Source of the DNA: Rhynchosporium graminicola
Taxonomy: Eukaryota > Ascomycota > Leotiomycetes > Helotiales > Ploettnerulaceae
Assembly (NCBI GenBank): GCA_900074885.1
Contig: FJUW01000051.1
Span: 487,177 to 551,176, forward strand
DNA: 64,000 nucleotides
Reading direction: 5' to 3'
Shown here: piece by piece, positions 20,832-32,906 of the stretch
Layout: every line of letters begins with the position of its first letter
Position numbering within the stretch: position 1 is the stretch's first letter
The notes under the pieces: generated by a model
Databases searched by the model: none
Told to the model about the DNA's origin: nothing
What the model saw: the letters and a program-made list of their open reading frames with translations, nothing else
Translations under genes and position numbers: made by a program

Positions 20832-22400
20832 TTACTCCTTTTCTCCCTCCGCTTATCTTATATCGAGGTTCGCCTCTAAAGACTTATATCCCGCCTTATT
20901 ATATACGATCAGGGCTTATTATATCTGCGATTCTTTTTCTCGCTTCGTGCTAACTTCGCTTAGAAGTTAATAATAATAGTAGACTAATAAAGTATAATAG
21001 CGAACTAATAGTAAAGGAATAATTGATAATACTAGTAAAGTCGTATAAGGCCTCTAGTTATTTATTTATATAACTCCTTTATTTATTTCCGGCTTATAAT
21101 AATAATAAGGCTTATTACGTCTTCTTGTTTCTTTATTATTACTAATAATAATAGTAAGGCCGAATACGTCTTCCTGCTTCTTTATTATCGCTCTCTCTTC
21201 TATTATTAATTGAATTAGTAAATACTTCCGCCTTAGCTATATATACCTCTTTCTATTACTTTATAGACTAATTCTCTTCTTCTTAATTAATTATTATAAA
21301 CTATAAGTTAATAAGATCGTTTAGTATTAATTACTCTTTCCCTTTCGCTATCTTCTATTTCTGCTCTAAAAGTACTATATCTTACTTACTACTAATTAGA
21401 GTTAGATAGCTTCTATTATCTATTATATTACTTATACTCTCTCTAGAGTCGATTATATCGATTAGAATATAAGTCAGATCCTGCCTATTTTCGCCTAATA
21501 TCCGCTGACTTATATAATCTACTTACTCCCGCGCTTATACGACTTGTTCTCGTAAGTATAAGAACTATAAAAACTTATATATTTATCCCGGGCTCCGCCT
21601 GAAAAACGTTACTAACTACTTAGTTCTAAATAGCGTATATTACTTATACTATCTAGACCTGCTCCGCTAATAGAGATACTATATAAGTTATTAGACTCTA
21701 ATTGTTTTCTATCGCTAATCGCTTATTTAGTACTAATACTTACTATGATCTTAGTAAGGTCCTTAAGGCCTAGAAGGCCTTAAAGCCTCTCTAAGCTACT
21801 AGTCTTCTCTTCTTATATCTATCCTTAGACTCTACTTATTTTTTATTACTAACTGCTTATTTTAGCTCTATTACTACTGAAGTTACTAATTTATTTATTA
21901 ATATTATTACTTAGTAAAGTTAGACGTAAGCTTTCTATAGTCCGCTTATTCTCTATTATTAACTACTATAGTACTAGTAAGGTCTCTCCCGCTCTAGTTC
22001 TAAGTACTTATTACGCTAAATAATTCCGGTTATTTTAGAATAAAGTCCTAAGGAAATTCGTTATTTATATTACTTTTTAGAATTAATAAAATAATATAAA
22101 AGAAATCTGAACTCCCCTTATTAATACTTATAACTCGCTTAAAACTAATCAGATCCCCTCTTATTCTTCTTTTTCTCTTATACTTATCTAGGTCTATTAT
22201 AGTATTTAATATCTCTATACTTACTTTTAAACTTATCTATAGTTATAGTATCTAATAAGTCTTTAATAAGTTCCTACATAAGTTTATAATAACTCGCCTA
22301 CTTTACTAGCACCTCCTTACTTTTCCCTTTTCTCCTCGATTTATCTCTAGTGTAAAGAATCTCCTTTACTTATTATTCTTTATAAGTCTCGAATAGTATA
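20832..22400 (-). other. B region downstream of integrase
   Basis: Heavily RIP-mutated sequence between integrase and the 3' LTR. The first 115 bases match the 3' end of B'. Beyond that I can read only short protein-like stretches on the minus strand and cannot assign them, so an extra domain or C-terminal integrase extension is possible. Confidence 0.5.
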
Positions 22401-24358
22401 AGCTCTAGTTAACTATTATTAGTCTTTTAACTAGATAATAAGTCGTAGCTTACTAGTTATAATAGATCTGTATAGAATACTAAGTGAATATTACTAAGGA
22501 CTCTAAATAAACGAATAGCTACCGGCGATAATATTTCGTCTACTATATATTTAGTATACTTCGTATTAAGACTCTTTTTTAGTTAATTTATCTAGTAGTT
22601 ATATAGGTCTAACTATATCTTATCTCTCTTCCAGTATACTAAAGCTAAGGTCCTTATCTTATTAGCGCTATTCTCCTGTTTCTAAGTAGATACTACTATA
22701 TTCAACTAATATAAGTCGATAATCTTCTTTATCTTCTCTATAAATACTACTACTCGTTCGCTCGATAGTAGCTAGGAGTTAATCTCGGGTCCTATCTCTA
22801 AAAGTATAAGTAATAGCGCTTTATACTTATATATAGTAAAGAATAAGCTTATCCCGAGGCCCGCGTAGTAATATCTATTTAATACTAACTAAGCTATAAG
22901 GGGCTACTTTTTCTAGTCGGATTACTCTTAGTTAATAAAGTTTTATAAATAAGCTTAGATATCTTAATTTAGCTTTTCTAGTTCTCTATCGGTTTATAAG
23001 TAATATCTGAAGCTAAATCTTTATTATATATAAATTAAGCGATAAAAGGTCTTCTAGAATATACTTATCTAGTTAATATCTCTATTACTTATAATCGCTC
23101 GTAGTATCTTATAGTTTCTTACTTAGTATTCTATGAATTTCTAAGCGTATTCTTCTGCTTTTATACTAAGTATCGCTTTAATAATTACTTATTTACTTAA
23201 CTAGTCTTTAATTACCTAAAGGTAATAGTTACTTTAAGAGTTTAGTAAGTTAGTTATAAAATCTATAGATATCTTTTAGAAGAATTAGTTAGGAACTAAT
23301 AGTAGTCTTAAGAGTCTATACTTATATTTCCTTTATACTTTATTTCTCTTATAATAGTTATAGTTCCTTAAGAATTATCTTATATATCTCGACTATAGTA
23401 GCTAGTAGAAGGAGCGTCCTAGTATCGATATAATAGAGTCCCGCCTTAGATAACTATAGACTAGCGAGTTATAGATAGACTAAGTAAGTCTTATCCTTAG
23501 AGTATTATTTTCGAGAGTCTCAAGGTCTATTACTTTATAATCGAACTCTAGTATAACTAGAGCGCTTAGTACTTATAACTTTCTATAGTAATATAAGTAG
23601 TTCTTTATATCTATATTATAATCGCTTACTTAGATTTTAATCTTAATTTCGCTTAGGAAAGATCGGGCCTTATTCTATAATAAGTAGAGTATAATTTAAT
23701 ATATTATATTCTCTTATATTATAGCGTCTTATAAGTTATTTAGTTCTTTATCTTAGAAAGGACCTCTAGATACTACTAGGTCTAAGGTAAGGACTTAGCT
23801 AGAGGGTACGATTAATAGCTAAATAGATATAAGTATTACTCTTATCTTATTTTTTTCTTCTAAAGCTAGCTAATATATTACGCGTTCTAAGTCTAAAACC
23901 CTACGGAACCTCGAGCTTATATTATAGTCCGGCTAAGTTAATATAGTTATTACTCTTACTTTATTTTTCTTTTCTAAAGTAAGCTAGTTTATTATATAGT
24001 TTAAGTCTAAAAACCTGCGGAACCTCGAGTTCATATCGCTTTCCTCTAATGTGTCTTACTCCTTCTATAATAAGGTATCCGGGATAATAGCTTCGGATCC
24101 CGGCCTATATACTAAGGTAAACTAGAATAGTACTAAGGTCTTATACTAGTATACTTAACGCTCTAATAGCTATCGCTTAGTTATGAAATACTTAAGGTTC
24201 TTATAGTCTGTCTAAATTATAAAAGAGCTATATGCTTTTAACTTAAGGGCTTAGAATTTCAAGTAAGTAATTACTACTAGTATCTTCTTATTATAGATAT
24301 TATAATTAATTTCAGCTTTATTTAGCTTCTAAGCGAAAAAGCCTACTAGTCGTCGGAC
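22401..24358 (-). pseudogene. Gypsy RNase H and integrase relic (element B)
   Basis: Reading leftwards from 24358, RNase H shows KLNKAEINYNI and LVVITYLKF (about 24320-24240) and QTDYKNLKYFI (near 24195). Integrase core follows at about 23300-22870: SIDFITNL, VIKD-LSK-VIIKA, and a later segment equivalent to YHPQTDGGTERLN, all with stops in place of Trp and Gln. An imperfect tandem duplication of about 113 bp stands at about 23815-24040. The upstream reverse transcriptase was separated by C1 and continues at 30933. Confidence 0.75.
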
Positions 24359-24363
24359 TCTAT

Positions 24364-24598
24364 TGTGACGCTTGCTCTAGAAAGGTCTCAAAACTACCTG
24401 AGTAATAAGACCTTACATTGCCATGAATATGAAGTAGTAAGAATCACTTAAGAATCTATAACTAAGGAGTGAAGAAGTAGAGAGAGAATAGAAGTATATA
24501 TATGAAAAGGGGCCCCTAAAATCTACTAATATAATCTCGCTTAGTAGTAAGTGTTTCTACTAATAGGGAGAGACCTCCAAACCTGACTAGTCGTTATA
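24364..24598 (-). repeat. 3' LTR of C1
   Basis: 235 bp; contains the palindrome AGGGGCCCCT (24508-24517). The right end CGTTATA is RIP-altered from CGTCACA. Confidence 0.93.
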
Positions 24599-27500
24599 CT
24601 ACCTCCCCCTCCGAAAAAAGCTCGCCCTCGAGCGTTAGTCTATCTCCTTGTTACTATTAAGGTAGTTGTAATTATTAATTCCCTCGTAGAAAGCTTTTAG
24701 CTAATTAGGTAGTCTAGCAGGAGGTCTAGCTTATATTAGGTTATTAAGGTGGAATTATTATAGCTTAGCGGGAGCGTATTTAATATCTATAGTATTGTAC
24801 TATATAAGATCGACGTCTTGATTTAACTAGGAAACTCGGTATAAGAGGCTATTACGCTGCTTGCGGCACGTAAGTATATCTTCGATCTCCTATTTATTGT
24901 CACTAGTGATATTAATAAGTAGTAGTAGTAGTGAGGTTTATCCTAGCAAGGGGTCGTTTAGATACTTCTGTAGCTTAGTAATAGGGAATACGTTATATAC
25001 TTTTATACTAGTAGGGAGCTCTAGGTGATAAGAGCTTCTGACTTTTTCAATTATATAGAAGAGTCTATTAGTCGGGAAGTCGAGTTTTTTACTAAGTTAA
25101 GTACTTATAAAGTAGTATATATCTAGCTAGATAAGGTCGTCTATAGTAAAGTCGATTTTATAGCGTGAGCGATTATAGGATTAGGATATCTTAGCTTATG
25201 CACATTAGAAGCTAGATTAAGCGGTAGTCTAAGCGTCGCGTAAGCGATTAGCGTAATCTAGAGCTTACTAAGTATTTAACTTATCAGTAAGCGTAGTAGA
25301 GTTAAGTAAGTCTTTCTAATTCTAATTAATATAAGGTATATATCTATAAACGACTTTAAAGAGTAAGAGACCTCTAAGGGATTCGTAAGGGAGAGTCATC
25401 TGGGCGTAGTCTATAATAAGTAAGAATTCCGACTAGTTATCTTAATAATAAGAGATAAAAGGTTATAATCTACGTTAGAGATATTAGTTATAGATCTCTA
25501 TTTAGCTATCTGTTTACGAGTAGTCTGCTGCAGAAAGCTATCTTTTAGTACTAAGAATTATAATAACTATAGTCTGAAAACAGGAAACGAATTAAGGCCC
25601 TCTGTTAGAGGTAATTATTAATAGAGCTCCGAAATAGCGGTATATATAGTATAAGTAAAGCTTTATAAGGTCGCGCGTATCAGAGGTCTTTCGGTATAGA
25701 ATACTAATTACTTATTTACTAAAATAGTCGATAAATATAAGAATGTTATCATAGCTATATTTATCGCGGTTAAAGCTATAGTAGTCGACTGTAATATACT
25801 CCTATAGATATAACGGTATAGATAGAAGTTAGAGGAGGCTCAGTTTCTTATTACGCGGTACTTAAATTCGTTAGTAAATATAATAGTTATAGTAGTACTA
25901 GTTAATAGTTAAAGCGATTCCGTACTACTAGTATTATAATACTAGTAGTTATAAGGTCTTCTTTATACTTAGATAAGTAGTCTCTAATTAGTCGTGTACT
26001 TCGCGTATAAGTAGCATGCGAAAGTATAAGACGTTAGGTACGATTAGTCTTCCTTTATAGAGTAGAAGATCTTTTTCTATAGTTAGTTTTCTAGGAGTAG
26101 TAGAGAGAGCTTATTTCTGTAAAGCTTAGAGTAATAGCGTAATACGATTAGTATTAAGTACTTACTATACTATAGAAAAGACTAGCGATAAGTCGGCGAC
26201 TTCTAAGGCGTTAATAAGCTTAAAGTTATCTATAGAGTCGGAGCTATTCCGGAGGTTACTTATAAGTAGCACTAGATCGATTTAGTTTTCGTATAGTAGC
26301 TATTATAAACGCTAAGTTCTTTTAGCGTTATTCTAGTTATCTAATTTATCTATTCTATAAGAGAGAGCGTTAGCGAGTAGATTATACTTCCTAGGTCGAT
26401 AGGTAATTATAAAGTTATAATCTGCGAGTAGCTTAGCTTATTAGGCTTATCGTGCGTTTAGTTATTTAGAGGTTATAAAGTACTTAAGAGCTTTATAGTT
26501 AGTGATAACGCGGATCTAATACGGTACGCCTGCGAGCTCAGATCTCTAGTTACTAAAAGATTATATAATTATAAGTATTTCCTTATTATGAATAGCGTAA
26601 TTAAGCTCGGCAGGTAGTATAGTCTTAGAGAAGTAAGCTACTAGGAACTAGTCTTCGTTATGCTATTGCGATAGTACACCTGCTATTACTCTATTACTAG
26701 CGTCTGTTTCGATCATATAAGGTAGATATTACTAATAGTAGTAGAGGAGTAGTACCGAAGTGAGAGCGTGCTTTAGGTAATTAAAGGCATCTTTACACTC
26801 CCTAGCGAACCGAAATAATACGTTATTTTTAGTGAGTTATATAAGAGGTTTTGCGATAATTCCGTAGTCCTTGATAAATCGTTAGTAGAAGTTATAAAAG
26901 CCTAAGAATGATTATACGCCCTTAACTATAGTTAGGTAATTCTAAGATTATATAATATTAACCTTCTTAGGGTCTACCTCGATCCTAGAAGTAGAGATAA
27001 TAAATCTAAGGTATTTAGTGTAAGTAACGTTAAATTCATACTTCTTAAGGTTAGCTTATAATCTAGCGTCTTATAATCGTTATAGCACCTTATATATATA
27101 TAATTAATACTATAGTAGGTCGTTAGAGTAGATCAGAATATTATCTAGATATACTATATAGAAGTCGTTTAAGTAGTCGAATAAGATGTTATTCATATAT
27201 CGCTAGTATATCGTAGGGCTGTTAGTTAGACCGAAAGGGAGTACCTTACACTTATATGCACCGTAACAGGTCCGGAAGGTCGTATACTCTTTAGAGGCTA
27301 GATCTATTCGAATTCGGTAGAACGCCTAGCGAATATCTAGTTTAGTGAATATCTTAGTAGTAGAGATTCTAGCTAGCGTTTTATCGATTAATAGTAGTAG
27401 ATATTAATCCTTCCTCGTGAGGTTATTAAATACGCGAAAGTCGATATAGAATCTTAGACTTCTATTAGCTTTCTTAATAAAAAGAATAAGTATAGCGTAT

Positions 27501-30500
27501 AGTGCTTAAGAAGGTTCGATGAAACCTTTAGCTAAGTTATTAGTAATATACGCCTTAATGACTTTAAGTTCTTTAGCTAATATCTTATATAAGGGGGAGT
27601 ATTTAAGGTTCTTCTCGGCCCTTTCCTTAAGCTTAATTCGGTGATCGTATGAGCGATAAGGAGGGAGAATATCGCTAGCTTCCTTAGAAAAGATATATAC
27701 TTACTAGCTATACTTGTAAGGGATCTGTAGTTCTGAATCTAATTCGCTTAAGCTAATAGTAAATTACTAGGCGCTTTTATAACGTTCCGTAAGGTTAATA
27801 ATTAAAGATACGATAGTAGTATTACGTTACTGAACTGCGATTCGGTTATTAAGAAGCTTATTTATCTCGTGAAAGGTAATAGAGAAGATCTTATCGTTAG
27901 AAGACTTCTGGTATTTATATAAGAGATAGAAAGCTAAGCTACTAATCGTATAAATCTCTAGCGCAGGAGGCTCTAGAAGAGGTCTGAGTATACGAGGTAA
28001 TCTTTATCGCTTCCGAAATGTTATAATAGCTGTTTTTATACTTTAAGTAGCTTCTGTTAAGTCGCGAGACGGTATTCCGAGTAACTATTAGTCTATAGTA
28101 TGAATTATACGGGCGTAGTCTTATGCGTAGGTCTTTAACGTAGAGACTTCTAATTAGGATTAAAGTAGAGATTCACGCGGGATATAAGTGATAATATCGC
28201 TAAATCGTATATACTTCGGCTATATATTAGTAGCTTCTCTAGAGTATAAAGACTTCTCTTTACTACTTTGTTCTTATTCTTCAGGTAATAAGTACTTAGG
28301 CTCGTCGTGTCTATAATAAGTAGTATAAACGCTGGAGAAATAGTCCTAACTGATCGGCGGTAGTAATAGAGAGTTAGTTACTTATGGAATACTCTCTAGA
28401 GGAGAGTTTTAGATGTTTTTATAGCTATAAGTCTCCCTAGAAATACGCTTCCGAGCTAGTAATAGTCGTTTAATAATAGAGATAGAGTTAATAACAGCTC
28501 GAATATTAATAGGAGAGTTAGCTACGCTTCGCTATTCCTCGTACGCTTCTTAGAACTGATCGAGGCGTTTATTTCGTTCGTTAGTATTATATTAGTAGCG
28601 CTAGTAGGTACGGTATTTACGTAAGTCTTTAATCTCGATCGGAGAGCTATAAACGTTACTAGGAGGAGTATATAGTAGCTAAATAATCTATAATTTAGAG
28701 GTATCTAAGAGTACTTAATATTCCGAAAGCCAGGTCCTTCCGAGTATAATACTATAGTTTCCGAGAGTAGTAATAAGAAAGGGGGTAAATACCTAAACGC
28801 GACGATCTACTATTAAATTAAGTATCGTATAGTGACTGATAGTACTACTATTAACGCTATTAAAGCCTTTAATAGGAATTACGTTTAGTAGAGGGTAAAT
28901 TAAAGGTTTTAAGAAGAAGGAAAGGGATTTGAGAAAAGAATAATTAATGAAATAGTATCTATTAGCTCTAGAGTCGAGAAGTGCGGGTAGCTTATACGAG
29001 AGTCTATTCTTAGTAAGAGTAGCACGTATAGTAAACGATTAATTACTAAGAAGCTTTATAAGGTTAAGATATCGTATATCTCGTATACTACTTAGGAAGG
29101 AGTCTTTCCCTAGGCGTAGTCTTTTACTAGCGGTTTAATATACTCCTAAGCGTTATTATATATTTCTTTATTATTATCATCTTCTGGCTCGCTATTAACG
29201 TTGTTATTAGCGTTAATTATATTGATTCGATACGGAGTATTAGGTCGAGCTAATAATAAGCGTAAGTATGAGGTAGGCGTAAAGTGACGAGGAGTATTCG
29301 CTAGCGATTATGCACGAGGCGTGTCGTTTCGTATAGAGTATAGTGCTTATTTACTAGTCGTACTAGTATTCTCGGGCGTAGAAAGACTAATTTGCGGATA
29401 AGAAGAGGAGTTAGTACTATAGCGCTAGGAGGAGGTATTTATAGGGCGTTCCCGAGTCGCGCTAGCCTTAGCCGAAGACTCGGAATAGTAGGTCTTTTCA
29501 ATAAATTAACCTTAGTCTTCAGCTTATATAGTCTTAACGTATTCTTCTAGTGTCCTTAACGTTTAGTACTATTAGAAGAGCTATTTCTGTAGCTGTATAA
29601 GTAGCTTCTCCTATAAGTCTATTTTCAGAGTCGATTAATTATTTACTCTAGCTTTACGAGCTAGCGTACGAAACTCGTAGTAGAACGTCCAGAAGGTCTA
29701 CTTATAATCTATCTTTAGCGCGAAGTAGCTAGCTCTTATAGTTTATTAGCCGTATAGATTAGATAAGAAGGAGACGAGTTAAGTGATTATATCAAGTGAA
29801 TCGATTATACTGCCTTCTTTGTTATATTCTAGTTCTAAGAACGAGAGTTCTAGGTAGGTTCTAGCTATTCCTTCCGTTTAGTTAAGTAACTAATCTTTAC
29901 GGTGATCTTCGTCGATAAAGTAGCTAGAGTAGCGCCGGAGAGCGTTATGTATTTATACTTCCTAGAGTTTTAGAGAGTAGTCGATTCTATTAGAGAGCTT
30001 ATTTAGAAAGTTCGGTATTTTCTCTATACGTATAGCGTATAATATTAACGATATTCCTCCGGTAGATTATTCTCGATGATAATTATTAGGCGTAAGAGTA
30101 GCGTTATCTTCTTTAATTAATAGTAGCGGTATTATACGCGATTGAACGTTATTAAACGATATAGACTTAGTAGAGCGCTAAGTAGTTAACTAGCGTAATT
30201 CTAGGAACTCGTCTTGTAACTAGTATAGTTCTATAGATAAGTTAGCGTTTAATTATCTCTCCTCCGCGAGCTTCCTTTCTGCCTCTTATAGCTAGTGAGC
30301 GCGGTTTTCCTATAAGTTACTTATAGTTGCTATTAATATAGGGGTATTATTAGGAAGGTTTAGCGACTTAGTAAGTTCGTTAATTATAATAGGAGTTAGA
30401 GAGCTTAACTCGGACGAGGTATTGTCGCGAGTACTCTCTACTATAGAGAGAGGTGGGTTATAGCGAGTATTACGAGTCGCTGAAGAATAGGAGGTAGAGG

Positions 30501-30692
30501 GAGTCGGAGAACTAGTAGTCGATTTATCGGACTTAAGTTATTTTAGTTTAGGTACTATTCTTTAAGTTTATACTTAGTATAAGCCTTCTCTATATAGCGT
30601 AATCTCCTACGTTTAGTAGCTCTAGGTATAGAGGTATAATATAAGTAGATATTTACTATTTTCCTAGATATAAGTAAAAGAGTTATAGATAA
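24599..30692 (-). pseudogene. Gypsy gag-pol relic (element C1)
   Basis: Gene order on the minus strand, right to left: gag (about 30550-29150), protease with LDSRAN near 28975 (DSGA changed to DSRA), reverse transcriptase with RYMNNILFDYLND and active site YLDNILIY near 27140 (second Asp now Asn), connection and RNase H (about 26950-26400), and integrase (about 26000-25200). Domain order and spacing are those of a standard Gypsy polyprotein. The same protein can be read with less damage in C2. Stops at Trp and Gln positions throughout make it inactive. Confidence 0.85.
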
Positions 30693-30927
30693 TATAACGC
30701 TTACTCTAGAAAGGTCTTAAAACTACCTGAGTAATAAGACCTTATATTGCTATGAATATAAAGTAGTAAGAATCACTTGAGAATCTATAACTAAGGAGTA
30801 AAGAAGTAGAGAGAGAATAGAAGTATATATATAAAAAGGGGCCCCTAAACTCTACTCGTGTAATCTCGCTTAGCAGTAAGTGTTTCTACTAATAGGGAGA
30901 GACCTCCAAACCTGACCAGTCGTCACA
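30693..30927 (-). repeat. 5' LTR of C1
   Basis: 235 bp, TATAACGC...CGTCACA on the plus strand, followed by target duplication tctat. Confidence 0.93.
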
Positions 30928-30932
30928 TCTAT

Positions 30933-32719
30933 TCTTTTCTTATAAGAGAGCGCTTCTTATTACGAATCTATTATAATTAGTCTCTAAGAATATCTAAAGT
31001 CTTAGATCTTAGTATATAAGTACTAGAGTATTATAAAACTTCTCTATTAGAGCTTTAAATACTTTCTCTTTTAGTTTTCCTTAGGAGAATAAGCGATCTT
31101 TTCTTATTAACGCTATTAAGGGCGTAGCTAGCTTTAAGTAGTTCGCTATAAATATTTAATAGAAGTTTATAAATCCTAAGAAATATTATATCTCTTTCTA
31201 AGTCTTAAGTTATACTTAGTTCTTAATTATTATTACTTTTTCTAGATTAGGACTTATACTTTTTCTATTAGTATATATAATAAATCTTAGGTATTTAAGA
31301 TTCTTACGAGCGAACTCGCTCTTTCCGGGATCTAATTATAATCTATTATCCTAAAGCTTATAGAGAATAGTTCGTATCTTTTCGAAGTAGTCTTCTCTGG
31401 AGCTATTCGAGTAAATAATTACGTTATCTATATAAGCTAAGGTAAAGTCGTCTAATTATTCCTTTAATAAACTATTAATATACCGCTAGAAACTCGCCGG
31501 AGCTTCTAATAATCTAAAAGGATATATAAGCTATTCAAAAGACTTAAATCTTATATGAAAAGCTATTTTATACTCGTGCTCTAACGCTATATGTATTTAA
31601 TGAAATACTAAAACTATATCTACTTTCATAAGTTATTTAGTACTCGTAAGGTTCCGTAAGGTCTCTAGTATTAATAGTAAAGAGTACCGGTCTAGCTTCG
31701 TAATAGTATTTAGCGCTTAGTAGTTATAGTAGAACCTTAGACCTCCCTTAGGTTTCTATATAAAAAGGATAAGAGCTACTACTTCTAAAGTACTAAGCTA
31801 TATATATCCTTTTTCTAAGAAGCTATTTAATAACTTTCTTAGTACTAGTAATTTATCTTTAGATATACTATATAGTAGATCTTATAATAAAGCTATAAAG
31901 GATCTATCTAATTATTCGCGGATATTGATTCGATAGTCGATACCTAGTTAATAAGGAGCTAATTTCTCTACTTCTCGCTTAGAAAAGAGTAAAGCTATAT
32001 CTTAAATCTCTAGAGGGAGAATATTTTTAAGTTAGTTTAAAGTTAGCTCTTCTTTATCTTAAAGGGCTATCTTTATATCCTCTAATATCGCAGCAGATAC
32101 TAAAGTATAATTACTATTATCTATATATAAGTAGTAATTATATCCTTCTATTACTTATTTCTTTACTAAGCTATAATAGTACTATTGTTTTTTAGGTGTT
32201 ATCCTAATCTTATTTTACGCTTTCTATAAGTTCCCTAAGATTAATAGAAAAGCTAGTTTTAGTACTATATATATATAGACCCTTTAGCTGAACTCTGCGA
32301 TTTTCATTTAGAACTTAATTACTCCTTTAGTTCTTAAGTTCTATATAGCTTTTGAAGCGCTCTTTATCTCGCGGGTTCTATAGCTTATATATATAAGACC
32401 GAGACCTTCTATAAGGTCTTTATTTATTATAGTATAGTATTAGTATCCTTTATTAATAAGAGTAAATATTCCGAATATTTCTTAAAGAACTATATCTATA
32501 TATAAAAGGTTTCTGTTTATAAGCTCTTTGAATTTACTTTATCCTTTTACTAATACTTTATCTACTTTTAGCTTCTGACTTTAAGAGAGAGTTAGTCTTT
32601 TTCTAACTCTAAAGGAGCGAGATCTGATATATTATTATTATTCTCTAGTAATAGTCCTATCGTATTAATTATAGCAGGTTATACTACTAAGGCGTATAAG
32701 TAATTACAGATATAGTACT
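30933..32719 (-). pseudogene. Gypsy reverse transcriptase relic (element B, middle part)
   Basis: On the minus strand the RT palm is readable near 31500-31400: YPFRLLEAPASF, then LDDFTLAYIDNVI, where the YxDD box is YIDN. Flanking RT motifs continue rightwards with many stops. The segment connects to RNase H across C1 (24358/30933) and to protease and gag across D (32719/40202). Polymerase function is lost. Confidence 0.75.
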
Positions 32720-32724
32720 CGGAT

Positions 32725-32906
32725 TGTAATGGGTCTGTGCGCCTAGTGCCTCCCACTCCTGTATTTCAGAATTAGAGAGAAAGGAAGAACCTTCTCTCTT
32801 TAGTAATTAGTTTCTATATTAACCAGATTATTACTAGTGAACCTCTAGTAACTATTCTACTATTCTTTTATACTTATTTACCTTAGCGTATTAAGTGATT
32901 ATTATA
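32725..32906 (+). repeat. 5' LTR of D
   Basis: 182 bp, TGTAATGGGTC...TTATTATA. Contains a stem AGAGAGAAAGG/CCTTCTCTCT (32774-32799, one bulged base). Confidence 0.93.

Larger units (their letters stand above)
24364..30927 (-). mobile_element. Complete Ty3/Gypsy element C1
   Basis: Two 235-bp LTRs (24364-24598 and 30693-30927), TGTGACGC...GTCACA, with perfect duplication tctat (24359-24363 and 30928-30932). The total is 6564 bp. A pyrimidine run CCTCCCCCTCC beside the left LTR is the polypurine tract read backwards, so the element points left, as do its genes. A second copy, C2, starts at 58165 in plus orientation. All frames carry RIP stops. Confidence 0.95.
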
